The translations under genes were made by a program, and so were the position numbers. Below are positions 51,379 through 60,954 of a stretch of DNA of 64,000 nucleotides, in pieces (within the stretch, counting starts at the first letter, position 1; every line of letters begins with the position of its first letter). The notes under the pieces are model-generated. The model was not told the origin of the DNA and made no database searches. It saw only the letters and a list, made by a program, of their open reading frames with translations. The stretch comes from Ewingella sp963519305 (GTDB lineage Bacteria > Pseudomonadota > Gammaproteobacteria > Enterobacterales > Enterobacteriaceae): contig CAUQMS010000015.1 in NCBI GenBank assembly GCA_963519305.1, forward strand, positions 53,013 through 117,012, given 5' to 3'.

Positions 51379-52860
51379 TCAGAAGATAGTGAACGGAGCG
51401 ATGACGATAAACTTCACGTCTTTCTCATCCTGGAAGATATTGCCGTAACCGCCGCCCCAGCTTGGGATGTCGGAATGGTTGTCGTACTGGGTATAGTGCA
51501 GTTTGAATAAGGTGCCTTTAGCGCGGCCTTCCTGAATGGTGTACAAGGCGTCGAGGCTCCAGGCGCTCTCTTTCAGGCGCTGGCTCTGGTCATACATCGG
51601 GTTGGAGCTTGGTTTAGCATCCCAGGCGTAAACGTAGGAACCGCCGACGGCCACACCAGGAAGATCCCATTTCGCCAGATCATAGAGCACACCGGCGTAC
51701 ACGGCTTTTTCGCCGTTGGCGTTGAAGTCGGAGCGGTTATCCCACCACACATCAAGACGTCCGTTGGAGGAAGAATAAGTCGGGGTCATACGTTGCAGGA
51801 AATAACCCTGATTACCTTCAGCCTTGACCATCGTCCCTTCCAGACGCCAGTTAAACTGACCGGTGGTGTAGCCGAATGTCAGCGCCTGCAACCACGCCAG
51901 CCCGTCATACAGACTGTTTGGATCGTTCTGGTTGCTGATGCGGTCTTCCGCACCGTAGAACTGATAACTGGTGGTCAGCGGATTGCCCGCCAGTTCCATC
52001 TTGTAAGAGGCTTTGGCGAAGTATTGGTCAACATAGCTTTCGGCCTGGCCGTAAGCGCCTTCGAGTACGAAATCATTTTTGAAATCGTATTTTGCACCAA
52101 GGGAATGGATGTAAGAGACGCCGGTCGTCCGGTCGTTCTGACGGAAATCATCCATCTCCAGATGCCATGGTGACTTGTATTTGTCGGCCCACATGTAGGA
52201 GAAGCTCAGTTCACCCGGATCGCCAAAATCGTGTTTGTAACCCGCTTCAGCACCGCGATAGGTGCCCGGCATAAAGCTCCAGTGTGGTGCGATCAGCGTC
52301 TGCCCGGTCGGCTGGATATAACCGGCGTGGCCCCAGAAGTCACCATATTTGAATTTACCTGCCGCTTTATACAGACTGACTCCGCCTTTATCACCGGAGT
52401 AATCTTCGTTATACGCATGGTTGCTGGAAGAGAACGCAATTTCGTTCGGATGGCCGCTGTCACTGGCCTCGGCTAATTCAACGGCGGTAAACGCGGCGAT
52501 GTCAAGCCCGAACATGTCCCAGGCATAGCCGGAGGAGAAGTCCAGATTCAGGTTAGCCGTGGAGTGGGAAAGATTGGTGGCGTACTTATTGTAATCGGGG
52601 TTGTTGACCGTCACTTTGCTGCCGTCGGGACGGGTTTCTTCTTTGGTTTTATTCAGGTCTTTGCGGTCACGTTCACGCTGCCAGTAGTAGACACCACCGG
52701 TGAGCGTTGAATCATCAATAAAGCCCGCAGCCTGCGCGTCAGGCATGGCCATCATTCCGCCACCGAGCAGCGTACCGGCAAGTGCTAAGGCGACAGGTTT
52801 TATTCTGGCTGGCGGGTTCAGGCCAGCCGCAGCCCTGCCCCCGTTAAGGTGCTTAGACAT
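51379..52860 (-). CDS. chiP: Chitoporin ChiP (OprD-type outer-membrane channel)
   Basis: ChiP lets chito-oligosaccharides cross the outer membrane. I use the ATG at 52860 (MSKHLNGGRAAAGLN, 493 residues, AGAGGA upstream). The signal peptide ends at about residue 44 (DAQA-AGF). The mature sequence shows the OprD-family pattern (GFIDDSTLTGGVYYWQRERDR near the start, aromatic-girdled beta strands) and ends with Phe. In E. coli chiPQ is silenced by the sRNA ChiX and repressed by NagC; here a good NagC operator lies about 100 bases upstream. It heads the chiP-chiQ-chb unit. Confidence 0.95.
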   Translation of the reverse strand: MSKHLNGGRAAAGLNPPARIKPVALALAGTLLGGGMMAMPDAQAAGFIDDSTLTGGVYYWQRERDRKDLNKTKEETRPDGSKVTVNNPDYNKYATNLSHSTANLNLDFSSGYAWDMFGLDIAAFTAVELAEASDSGHPNEIAFSSSNHAYNEDYSGDKGGVSLYKAAGKFKYGDFWGHAGYIQPTGQTLIAPHWSFMPGTYRGAEAGYKHDFGDPGELSFSYMWADKYKSPWHLEMDDFRQNDRTTGVSYIHSLGAKYDFKNDFVLEGAYGQAESYVDQYFAKASYKMELAGNPLTTSYQFYGAEDRISNQNDPNSLYDGLAWLQALTFGYTTGQFNWRLEGTMVKAEGNQGYFLQRMTPTYSSSNGRLDVWWDNRSDFNANGEKAVYAGVLYDLAKWDLPGVAVGGSYVYAWDAKPSSNPMYDQSQRLKESAWSLDALYTIQEGRAKGTLFKLHYTQYDNHSDIPSWGGGYGNIFQDEKDVKFIVIAPFTIF

Positions 52861-53270
52861 AGTAAATCCTCTTTGACATTTAAAGTTAACGCAAACCCAA
52901 ACGGGTAACAGACCAGACGCCAATCAGCGAAACCGGTACAAGGAGCAGGGTTAAGACTATTTTTCGCGACGCGAATTATCAATCGGTAATTTAAGATAAT
53001 TCCCGAAAACATGACAAAGTGCACATAAATGTGTATTTGTGTTACATATTGAGAAAGTCACCGAAAAATAGGTAATAACCTCATGCAATGCAAAATAATC
53101 AATAAGTTGTCATTGAATTGGTGCCATTACAGCGGCTGTTATAGAAATAGTTCGTCAGCCGGCGTGTTTGTGCAGAAGAGGCTTAAACAGCATTAATTCG
53201 CAGGAAGAAATATAATTATGCGCAGCCTTTTCTGCTCATTGCAGAACAGGCTGGCGATGCGGGCAAAATT
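52861..53270. promoter_or_regulatory. chiP promoter and leader region
   Basis: This non-coding interval up to the glnS terminator includes the NagC operator (52959-52979) and AT-rich promoter DNA beyond it. A ChiX-pairing site would be expected in the leader but I could not assign it. No gene is seen. Confidence 0.55.
52959..52979. promoter_or_regulatory. NagC operator upstream of chiP
   Basis: ATTTTTCGCGACGCGAATTAT is an inverted repeat with the TTTCG...CGAAT core of NagC sites, and it resembles the operator upstream of nagE in this window. It couples chitin-oligomer uptake to GlcNAc-6-phosphate level. Confidence 0.72.
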
Positions 53271-53276
53271 TTGGCG

Positions 53277-53307
53277 TAAAAAAACGCAGCCAAAGCTGCG
53301 TTTTTTT
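53277..53307. terminator. Terminator of glnS (bidirectional)
   Basis: AAAACGCAGC / GCTGCGTTTT, a 10-bp stem with loop CAAA, is flanked by A-run and T-run. It lies 29 bases past the glnS stop. Confidence 0.92.
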
Positions 53308-53335
53308 ATTGTCGTGCCGCGATCACCTTGAGCGA

Positions 53336-55006
53336 TCAGACTGCAGGCTTGCTTTCCCAGGTATCACGCAGACCCACGGTGCGGTTAAACACCAGATGGT
53401 CAGCGCTGGAATAGCGGTTGTCAGCACAGAAGTAACCTTCACGTTCGAACTGGAAACTCACTTCAGGCTGCGCGTCACCCAGGCCTGGTTCAACAAAGCC
53501 CTGAGCAATAACCAGAGATTCCGGATTGATAGTCGTCAGGAAATCTTCGGCCTGCGCCGGGTTCGCTACGCTGAACAGACGGTCATACAGACGGAATTCC
53601 GCCGGTTTACCTTCGGTGGCAGAAACCCAGTGGATCACGCCTTTCACCTTGCGGCCATCGGCAGGATCTTTGCTCAACGTATCAATGTCATAGCTACAAA
53701 AAATGGTCGTGATATTGCCTTCAGCATCTTTCTCAACGCGTTCAGCTTTAATCACAAACGCATTGCGCAGACGCACTTCTTTACCCAGCACCAGACGCTT
53801 GTACTGCTTGTTCGCTTCTTCGCGGAAGTCAGCCTGATCGATGTAAATCTCGCGGGTAAACGGCACGTCGCGGGCACCCATTTCCGGCTTGCTCGGGTGA
53901 TTCGGCATTTTAACCATTTGCACGGCTTCACCGGTGAAGTTCTCAATCACCACTTTAACCGGATTAATCACGGCCATCGCGCGCGGCGCATTTTCATTGA
54001 GGTCATCACGGATACAAGATTCCAGCGCCATCATTTCGACGTTGTTGTCCTGCTTGGTTACACCGATACGACGGCAGAATTCGCGGATAGACGCCGCGCT
54101 GTAGCCACGACGACGTAAACCTGACACCGTTGGCATACGCGGGTCATCCCAGCCCTCTACGACGTTCTCAGACACCAGCAATTGCAGCTTACGCTTGGAC
54201 ATGATGGCGTATTCGAGATTCAGACGAGAGAACTCGTACTGACGCGGGTGACAAGGGATGGTGATGTTGTCCAGCACCCAGTCATACAGACGGCGGTTGT
54301 CCTGGAACTCCAGCGTACACAGCGAATGGGTGATCCCTTCCAGCGCATCGGAAATGCAGTGGGTGAAATCGTACATCGGGTAGATGCACCATTTGTCGGC
54401 AGTCTGGTGATGATGGGCAAATTTAATGCGGTAGATAACCGGATCACGCATGACGAAGAACGGCGATGCCATGTCGATTTTAGCGCGCAGGCACGCCGCG
54501 CCTTCGGCAAATTCGCCGTTACGCATTTTGGCAAACAGCGCGATGTTCTCTTCCACACTGCGATCGCGGAATGGGCTGTTTTTGCCCGGCGCCGTGAGCG
54601 AACCACGGTATTCACGAATTTGATCCGGTGACAGTTCGTCAACGTAGGCCAGGCCTTTGTTGATAAGCTCCAGCGCATAGTCGTGTAACTGGTCAAAGTA
54701 GTTGGAAGAGTACTGAATCTCTCCGCTCCACTGGAAACCGAGCCACTGCACGTCATGCTTGATGGACTCAACGAATTCAATATCTTCTTTGGCCGGGTTG
54801 GTATCGTCAAAACGCAGGTTGCATTGCCCCTGGTAGTCTTGCGCAATGCCGAAGTTCAGGCAGATAGACTTCGCATGGCCAATATGCAAATAGCCATTTG
54901 GCTCAGGCGGAAAACGGGTATGGACCGTGTTGTGTTTCCCGGACGCCAGATCTTCATCGATAATCTGACGGATAAAATTTGTTGGGCGGGCTTCTGCCTC
55001 ACTCAT
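53336..55006 (-). CDS. glnS: Glutaminyl-tRNA synthetase
   Basis: GlnRS charges tRNA-Gln. The 556-residue protein (554 in E. coli) begins MSEAEARPTNFIRQIIDEDL. The class I HIGH motif appears as LHIGHAKSICLNFG near residue 40 and the KMSKS-type loop as IMSKRKLQLLV near residue 270. The anticodon-binding beta-barrels follow. It is monocistronic, between chiP and nagE, as in E. coli. Confidence 0.98.
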   Translation of the reverse strand: MSEAEARPTNFIRQIIDEDLASGKHNTVHTRFPPEPNGYLHIGHAKSICLNFGIAQDYQGQCNLRFDDTNPAKEDIEFVESIKHDVQWLGFQWSGEIQYSSNYFDQLHDYALELINKGLAYVDELSPDQIREYRGSLTAPGKNSPFRDRSVEENIALFAKMRNGEFAEGAACLRAKIDMASPFFVMRDPVIYRIKFAHHHQTADKWCIYPMYDFTHCISDALEGITHSLCTLEFQDNRRLYDWVLDNITIPCHPRQYEFSRLNLEYAIMSKRKLQLLVSENVVEGWDDPRMPTVSGLRRRGYSAASIREFCRRIGVTKQDNNVEMMALESCIRDDLNENAPRAMAVINPVKVVIENFTGEAVQMVKMPNHPSKPEMGARDVPFTREIYIDQADFREEANKQYKRLVLGKEVRLRNAFVIKAERVEKDAEGNITTIFCSYDIDTLSKDPADGRKVKGVIHWVSATEGKPAEFRLYDRLFSVANPAQAEDFLTTINPESLVIAQGFVEPGLGDAQPEVSFQFEREGYFCADNRYSSADHLVFNRTVGLRDTWESKPAV

Positions 55007-55119
55007 TGTGCAATTCCTCTACGCGACATTGGCTCTACGGATAACCGCTTATGTTCCAACAAGCCACGTCGGGAAACAACCGTTAGTTACAGAAAATAGG
55101 GGTTAACCAGATTTGAAAC

Positions 55120-55150
55120 AAAAAAACGGGAAGAGATTGCTCTCTTCCCG
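55120..55150 (-). terminator. Rho-independent terminator of nagE
   Basis: The minus strand has a perfect 10-bp stem CGGGAAGAGA / TCTCTTCCCG (loop GCAA) followed by TTTTTTTG, 38 bases past nagE. Confidence 0.92.
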
Positions 55151-55188
55151 CTTCGGTTTACTGCAAAACAGCCCTGCAATACAGGGAA

Positions 55189-57228
55189 TTATTTGCCCTG
55201 AATGTCGAACAGTTTAGTCTGACCTGCCACCACTGAGCCAGTAGCCAGTGAAGCAACGCCTGAATAGTCGTCAATGTTACTGACCACAACCGGGCTAATC
55301 ATCGAACGGGCATTAGCGTTCAGGAAGTCCAGATCCAGTTCAAGCACGGGCTGACCGGCTTTCACCGTTGCGCCCTCTTCAACCAGACGGGTAAAGCCTT
55401 TTCCTTCCAGCGCAACGGTATCAATCCCCATATGCACCACAATCTCAGCGCCTGTATCTGTTTCCAGACAGAAAGCGTGATTGGTGTTGAAGATTTTCAC
55501 CACGGTGCCGTTAGCAGGAGAAACCACGGTTTTGTCGGTCGGGCGAATCGCCACACCGTCACCGACCGCTTTGCTGGCAAAGGCTTCATCAGGAACCTGC
55601 TCTAGCGCCACGATGTCACCGGTTACCGGTGAAACCAGCGTTTCAACCACTGTTTTAGGGCCGTTCGGCACGGCCTGAGGCTTTACGTCAGCCGCTGGCG
55701 CAACAGGGGTTGCGGTTGCAGCAGCAATCGGGCCAGCCGTCATAGCAGTACGCATCGCGCCTGCAATGATTTCAGCACGCGTACCGACAATCACCTGAAC
55801 GCTTTGCTTGTTCAGACGGATAACACCTGAAGCACCCAGACGTTTAGCCAGGGAATCATTCACCAGCGCGGAGTCTTTCACGTTCAGGCGCAGACGGGTG
55901 ATACAAGCATCGATGCCGGTCAGGTTTTCTGAACCGCCAATCGCGCTGATGTAACGACGTGCCAGAGCCACGGTTTCGTCAGTTTTATTACCACCAGATT
56001 CAACATCAACGTCATAACCGTCAGTTTCGTCACCGGCAACAGCCAGTTCACGACCCGGAGTCAGCAGGTTGAATTTGTTGATGGTGAAACGGAACACCAC
56101 GTAGTAGATAACGAAGAACACCAGACCTTGTGGGATCAGCATGTACCAGTGGGTCGCCAGCGGGTTACGCGAGGAGAGCACCATATCCACCAGACCTGCG
56201 CTGAAGCCGAAACCGGCGATCCAGTGCATGCTTGCAGCGATGTACACGGAAATACCGGTCAGCACGGCGTGGATCACATAAAGAACCGGAGCCACGAACA
56301 TGAAGGAGAATTCCAGCGGTTCGGTGATACCGGTGAAGAAGGCAGCGAACGCCCCCGCCATCATGATACCCAGTACTTTCGCTTTGTTCTCAGGACGTGC
56401 GCAGTGGTAGATAGCCAGTGCTGCACCCGGCAGACCGAACATCATGATCGGGAAGAAGCCCGCCTGATAACGACCCGTGATACCGACAACGGCTTTACCC
56501 GCTTCGATTGATTGCTGACCACCCAGGAAGTTAGGAATATCGTTGATACCGGCAACGTCAAACCAGAATACTGAGTTCAGCGCATGGTGCAAACCGACCG
56601 GAATTAACAGACGGTTGAAGAACGCGTAGATACCCGCACCGGCAGAGCCGAGTTTTTGGATGTGCTCACCGAAGCTCACCAGACCGTTGAAGACCACCGG
56701 CCAGATGTACATCAGGATGAAGGCAACCAGGATCATCAGGAAGGAGACCAGGATTGGCACCAAACGGCGACCACTGAAGAACGACAGCGCTTTAGGCAGC
56801 TCAACGTGACTGAAGCGGTTGTAGACTTCGGCGGAGATAATACCCACCAGGATGCCCACGAACTGGTTCTCAATCTTGCCAAAGGCGGCAGGAACCTGAT
56901 CGAGAGGAATTTTCTGAATCATTGACACAGCAGCCGGTGAACACAATGTGGTCACGACCAGGAACCCGACGAAACCGGTCAGTGCAGCCGCTCCGTCTTT
57001 GTCTTTAGACATACCGTAAGCCACACCAATGGCGAACAGAACCGACATATGTTCAATAATTGCCGAACCGGACTTTATGAAAAGTGCCGCCAGAGCATTG
57101 TCACCACCCCAACTTACCGGGTCGATCCAATAGCCAACGCCCATTAAAATGGCCGCGGCTGGCAGCGTAGCGACCGGAACCATCAAGGCCCGGCCGACTT
57201 TTTGCAAGTAACTAAGAATGTTCAACAT
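55189..57228 (-). CDS. nagE: PTS N-acetylglucosamine transporter subunit EIICBA
   Basis: NagE imports and phosphorylates GlcNAc. The 679-residue protein (648 in E. coli) has an N-terminal EIIC membrane domain (to about residue 390), an EIIB domain with the phospho-cysteine Cys442 in GIDACITRLRLNV, an Ala/Pro-rich linker and a C-terminal EIIA domain with His599 in IVVHMGIDTVAL. AGGGGG precedes the ATG. It is divergent from nagBACD across a control region with NagC and CRP sites. The extra length is in linkers. Confidence 0.97.
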   Translation of the reverse strand: MLNILSYLQKVGRALMVPVATLPAAAILMGVGYWIDPVSWGGDNALAALFIKSGSAIIEHMSVLFAIGVAYGMSKDKDGAAALTGFVGFLVVTTLCSPAAVSMIQKIPLDQVPAAFGKIENQFVGILVGIISAEVYNRFSHVELPKALSFFSGRRLVPILVSFLMILVAFILMYIWPVVFNGLVSFGEHIQKLGSAGAGIYAFFNRLLIPVGLHHALNSVFWFDVAGINDIPNFLGGQQSIEAGKAVVGITGRYQAGFFPIMMFGLPGAALAIYHCARPENKAKVLGIMMAGAFAAFFTGITEPLEFSFMFVAPVLYVIHAVLTGISVYIAASMHWIAGFGFSAGLVDMVLSSRNPLATHWYMLIPQGLVFFVIYYVVFRFTINKFNLLTPGRELAVAGDETDGYDVDVESGGNKTDETVALARRYISAIGGSENLTGIDACITRLRLNVKDSALVNDSLAKRLGASGVIRLNKQSVQVIVGTRAEIIAGAMRTAMTAGPIAAATATPVAPAADVKPQAVPNGPKTVVETLVSPVTGDIVALEQVPDEAFASKAVGDGVAIRPTDKTVVSPANGTVVKIFNTNHAFCLETDTGAEIVVHMGIDTVALEGKGFTRLVEEGATVKAGQPVLELDLDFLNANARSMISPVVVSNIDDYSGVASLATGSVVAGQTKLFDIQGK

Positions 57229-57344
57229 TTCCCCCTATTCGCCCCAAAGCGAATTACCTAAGTAGTTTAATAACTATGGTTACTACCTTTATAAAAACTT
57301 TAAATAAAATCTGAATTCACCAACTGCACTGCCGAGTGTAAAAA

Positions 57345-57367
57345 AATTATTTCGTATCGCAAATTAA
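57345..57367. promoter_or_regulatory. NagC operator near nagE
   Basis: AATTATTTCGTATCGCAAAT followed by TAA has the ATTTCG...CGCAAAT dyad of NagC boxes, 117 bases upstream of the nagE start. Confidence 0.7.
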
Positions 57368-57379
57368 AACCTCCTTTTT

Positions 57380-57395
57380 TGTGATAATTGTCACC
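57380..57395. promoter_or_regulatory. CRP site in the nagE-nagB region
   Basis: TGTGATAATTGTCACC matches the CRP consensus TGTGA-N6-TCACA at nine of ten positions and is flanked by T and A runs. It suits cAMP-CRP activation of both nag transcripts. Confidence 0.78.
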
Positions 57396-57585
57396 AAAAA
57401 ACAGTCTTAACAGGCCACAACGCTAGTCAACATGCAAAACTTATTTTATCATTAAAAAAATCTAGACGGCTTTGTGCCGCTCCGTAAACCTGAACTCTGG
57501 TTTACGCTTACAGTGAAGAACTTTTGAACCACAGCTTTAGAATCCCATACAGTATATTCAAGTTCTGAAAACTAAGAGGTGTGTA

Positions 57586-58386
57586 ATGAGACTAATTCCT
57601 TTAAATAACACGACCGAAGTTGGTAAATGGGCAGCACGTCATATTGTTGAACGCATCACTGCCTTCAAACCCACCGCAGAGCGCCCTTTCGTTCTGGGCC
57701 TGCCAACCGGCGGTACCCCGCTTGAAGCTTACAAACACCTTGTTGCCATGCACAAAGCGGGCCAGGTTAGCTTTAAAAACGTGGTAACCTTTAACATGGA
57801 CGAATATGTTGGGCTGCCTCAGGAACACCCTGAAAGCTATCATACCTTCATGTACAACAACTTCTTCAATCACGTTGATATCCCACGTGAAAACATCAAT
57901 TTACTTAACGGTAACGCTCCGGATGTAAATGAAGAGTGCCGCAAGTATGAAGAAAAAATTAAGTCATACGGCAAAATTAACCTGTTCATGGGTGGCGTAG
58001 GTAACGATGGTCACATCGCATTCAACGAACCCGCTTCTTCCCTGGCTTCCCGCACGCGTATCAAAACGCTGACGCATGATACCCGTATCGCTAACTCACG
58101 TTTCTTCGATAACGATGTGTCTCAGGTGCCAAAATTTGCCCTGACCGTCGGTGTAGGTACACTGCTGGATGCCGAAGAAGTCATGATTCTGGTTACCGGT
58201 CATGCTAAAGCGCAAGCACTGGCGGCCGCAGTGGAAGGCAACATCAACCACATGTGGACCATCAGCTGTCTGCAATTGCACGCGAAAGCGGTTGTCGTTT
58301 GTGATGAGCCTTCCACCATGGAACTCAAAATGAAAACCGTTAAGTATTTCCGCGAGTTAGAAGCGGAAAGCATGAAAAACCTTTAA
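57586..58386 (+). CDS. nagB: Glucosamine-6-phosphate deaminase
   Basis: NagB converts glucosamine 6-phosphate to fructose 6-phosphate and ammonia; it is allosterically activated by GlcNAc-6-P. The 266-residue protein matches E. coli in length. Catalytic residues are Asp72 in FNMDEYVGLP and Asp141, His143 and Glu148 in GVGNDGHIAFNEP. GLPTGGTPLEAY binds phosphate. It is first in nagBACD; an ERIC-like element separates it from nagA. Confidence 0.98.
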   Translation: MRLIPLNNTTEVGKWAARHIVERITAFKPTAERPFVLGLPTGGTPLEAYKHLVAMHKAGQVSFKNVVTFNMDEYVGLPQEHPESYHTFMYNNFFNHVDIPRENINLLNGNAPDVNEECRKYEEKIKSYGKINLFMGGVGNDGHIAFNEPASSLASRTRIKTLTHDTRIANSRFFDNDVSQVPKFALTVGVGTLLDAEEVMILVTGHAKAQALAAAVEGNINHMWTISCLQLHAKAVVVCDEPSTMELKMKTVKYFRELEAESMKNL

Positions 58387-58410
58387 TAATTTACTGAGTC
58401 CCCGAAAGCA

Positions 58411-58509
58411 TTTGAGTCGCAGCAAGGCGGCAATAGAACGAACCTCCGGGAGCTTACTCAAGTAAGTGACCGGAGTGAGTGAAAACAGCCAACGAAGCTG
58501 CGGCTCAAA
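58411..58509. repeat. ERIC-like element between nagB and nagA
   Basis: The core GGGAGCTTACTCAAGTAAGT followed by GACCGGAGTGAG is nearly the ERIC consensus. Termini are inverted: TTTGAGTCGCAGC (58411-58423) and GCTGCGGCTCAAA (58497-58509), 12 of 13 complementary. It is 99 bp long, starts 24 bases after nagB and ends 23 bases before nagA, so it is transcribed within the operon. Confidence 0.9.
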
Positions 58510-58532
58510 GGATAAAGGGGAATGGGGGCATG

Positions 58533-59672
58533 ATGTACGCACTGATTAACGGCCGGGTATATACCGGCCACGACGTTCTGGATAACCACGCGGTGGTGAT
58601 TGCAGACGGTAAGATCGAACGTGTCTGTCCGGTAGCAGATCTGCCGGCCAATATGGAAACCCGCGATCTGGACGGCGCACGTCTTGCTCCCGGATTCATC
58701 GACCTGCAGCTTAACGGCTGTGGCGGTGTGCAGTTCAATGATTCACTGGAAGCCATTTCCGTTGAAACGTTAGAAATAATGCAAAAAGCCAACGAAAAAT
58801 CAGGCTGTACCAGTTATTTACCGACGCTTATCACCTGCAGCGACGAGTACATGAAGCACGGTATCAGCGTGATGCGCACTTATTTGGAAAAATATCCGAA
58901 TCAGGCGCTGGGTCTGCACTTAGAAGGGCCGTACCTCAGCCCGCTGAAAAAAGGCACCCATAACCCAATATTCATCCGCAAGCCTGATAACGCGATGATC
59001 GACTATCTCTGTGCCAATGCCGATGTCATTACCAAAGTGACGCTGGCGCCAGAACAGGTTGAAGACAAATTTATTCATCAGTTGCGCGCAGCAGGGATTA
59101 TTGTTTCCGCCGGGCACTCCAATTCAACTTACGAAGAAGCGCGTAAAGGCTTTGCCGCCGGGATCACGTTCTCGACGCACCTGTTTAACGCCATGCCGGC
59201 TATCACCGGCCGCGAGCCGGGCCTGGTCAGCGCTATCTTTGATACGCCAGAAGTCTATACCGGCATCATCGTTGACGGGCACCACGTTGCCTGGGCAAAC
59301 GTGCGCAATGCAAAAAAACTCAAAGGCGAGAAACTGGTTCTGGTGACCGACGCCACGGCACCGGCTGGCGCTGACATTCAAGAGTTCATTTTTGCAGGCA
59401 AAACAATATACTATCGTGATGGACTCTGTGTAGACGAACATGGCACCCTCAGCGGATCGGCGCTGACCATGATCGAAGCGGTACAAAACAGTGTTGAACA
59501 CGTGGGGATTGCGCTGGACGAAGCGCTGCGTATGGCGACGCTGTATGCGGCACGCGCGATAGGTGTAGACGAGCAACTCGGCACAATTGAAGCCGGAAAA
59601 GTAGCGAATCTCACCGCCTTTACTCATGATTTCAACATCACGAAAACTATCGTTAATGGTGACGAAGTTTAA
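58533..59672 (+). CDS. nagA: N-acetylglucosamine-6-phosphate deacetylase
   Basis: NagA deacetylates GlcNAc-6-P, lowering the NagC inducer. I use the ATG at 58533 (MYALINGRVYTGHD, 379 residues); an adjacent ATG at 58530 is equally possible, while the open frame further upstream runs into the ERIC-like element. Metal and catalytic residues Glu131 (HLEGPYLS), His195 (SAGHSNS), His216 (STHLFNAM) and Asp273 (VTDATAPAG) coincide with E. coli numbering. Confidence 0.97.
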   Translation: MYALINGRVYTGHDVLDNHAVVIADGKIERVCPVADLPANMETRDLDGARLAPGFIDLQLNGCGGVQFNDSLEAISVETLEIMQKANEKSGCTSYLPTLITCSDEYMKHGISVMRTYLEKYPNQALGLHLEGPYLSPLKKGTHNPIFIRKPDNAMIDYLCANADVITKVTLAPEQVEDKFIHQLRAAGIIVSAGHSNSTYEEARKGFAAGITFSTHLFNAMPAITGREPGLVSAIFDTPEVYTGIIVDGHHVAWANVRNAKKLKGEKLVLVTDATAPAGADIQEFIFAGKTIYYRDGLCVDEHGTLSGSALTMIEAVQNSVEHVGIALDEALRMATLYAARAIGVDEQLGTIEAGKVANLTAFTHDFNITKTIVNGDEV

Positions 59673-59691
59673 TTGAGCGGATAAGGTATTG

Positions 59692-60912
59692 ATGACGACT
59701 GGCGGACAGGCACAAATCGGCAACGTTGATCTGGTTAAGCAGTTAAACGGCGCGGCGGTTTACCGCCTGATTGATCAGCAGGGGCCAATTTCCCGCATAC
59801 AGATTGCGGATCACAGCCAGCTGGCACCGGCCAGCGTCACCAAAATCACACGCCAGCTTTTAGAGCGCGGGCTGATCAAAGAGGTCGATCAGCAGGCTTC
59901 CACCGGGGGCCGCCGCGCCATTTCGATTATCACCGAAACCCGCCCTTTCCATACCGTCGCCATTCGTCTTGGCCGCCATGATGCGACCATCACATTGTAC
60001 GATCTCAGCGCCAAAGCACTTGCAGAACAACATTACGCCCTGCCGGAACGCACTCAGGAAACGCTGGAAAACGCCCTGATCGCCGCTATCGCCCAGTTCA
60101 TTGAATTAAATCAGCGCAAAATCCGCGAGCTGATCGCTATTTCGGTGATCCTCCCCGGCCTGGTTGACCCGAACAAAGGTATCGTGCGCTACATGCCGCA
60201 TATCAGCGTCGGTAACTGGAAATTAGTCGATGCGCTGGAAGCAAAATTCAAAGTCACCAGTTTTGTCGGCCACGATATCCGCAGTCTGGCGCTGGCAGAG
60301 CACTATTTCGGTGCAACACGCGACTGCCAGGACTCCATTTTGGTTCGTTTGCACCGAGGTACTGGTGCCGGGATCATCGTTAATGGGCAAATATTCCTCG
60401 GCAGTAACGGTAACGTCGGCGAAATTGGCCACATTCAGGTTGACCCGCTAGGTGAGCGTTGCCACTGCGGCAACTTTGGCTGCCTGGAAACGGTGGCTGC
60501 CAACTCCGCTATCGAAAACCGCGTTCGTCATCTGCTCACACAAGGCTACCCAAGCAAACTGACGCTGGATGACTGTTCCATCGGCGCTATCTGTAAGGCC
60601 GCCAACCGCAGTGACGGGCTGGCCTGCGAGGTCATTGAATATGTTGGCCGCCATTTGGGCAAAGGTGTGGCAATTGCCATCAACCTGTTCAACCCGCAAA
60701 AAGTGGTAATTGCCGGTGAAATTACCGACGCAGAAAAAGTGCTGCTGCCGGCCATAAAGAGTTGCATAAACACGCAGGTATTAAAGGATTTCCGCCGTAA
60801 TCTGCCGATTGTAAAATCTGAACTGAATCACCAGTCTGCGATTGGCGCTTTTGCGCTGGTCAAGCGGGCTATGCTCAATGGCGTGCTGCTGCAACGTCTA
60901 ATGGAAAGTTAA
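59692..60912 (+). CDS. nagC: NagC, GlcNAc-responsive ROK-family repressor
   Basis: NagC represses nag and chi genes and responds to GlcNAc-6-P. It has 406 residues from the ATG at 59692 (AAGG 7 nt upstream; a TTG one codon earlier is less likely). The helix-turn-helix spans about residues 18-65 (GPISRIQIADHSQLAPASVT), followed by a ROK sugar-kinase-like domain with the zinc motif CHCGNFGCLE. It lies 19 bases after nagA. NagC operators near nagE and chiP in this window are its probable targets. Confidence 0.98.
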   Translation: MTTGGQAQIGNVDLVKQLNGAAVYRLIDQQGPISRIQIADHSQLAPASVTKITRQLLERGLIKEVDQQASTGGRRAISIITETRPFHTVAIRLGRHDATITLYDLSAKALAEQHYALPERTQETLENALIAAIAQFIELNQRKIRELIAISVILPGLVDPNKGIVRYMPHISVGNWKLVDALEAKFKVTSFVGHDIRSLALAEHYFGATRDCQDSILVRLHRGTGAGIIVNGQIFLGSNGNVGEIGHIQVDPLGERCHCGNFGCLETVAANSAIENRVRHLLTQGYPSKLTLDDCSIGAICKAANRSDGLACEVIEYVGRHLGKGVAIAINLFNPQKVVIAGEITDAEKVLLPAIKSCINTQVLKDFRRNLPIVKSELNHQSAIGAFALVKRAMLNGVLLQRLMES

Positions 60913-60954
60913 GGCGTGTTATATTGGCGCATTGCAAAGGATGGATGAGTTTAC

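Larger units (their letters stand above)
57229..57585. promoter_or_regulatory. nagE-nagB divergent control region
   Basis: A 357-base gap with two candidate NagC operators (57345-57367, strong; about 57441-57463, TTATTTTATCATTAAAAAAA, weaker) and one CRP site between them. In E. coli NagC binds the two nag operators and loops the DNA to repress both directions. No gene. Confidence 0.75.

Noticed and set aside
53309..54118. 269-codon plus-strand frame opposite glnS
   Set aside because: Antisense shadow; begins inside the glnS terminator region.
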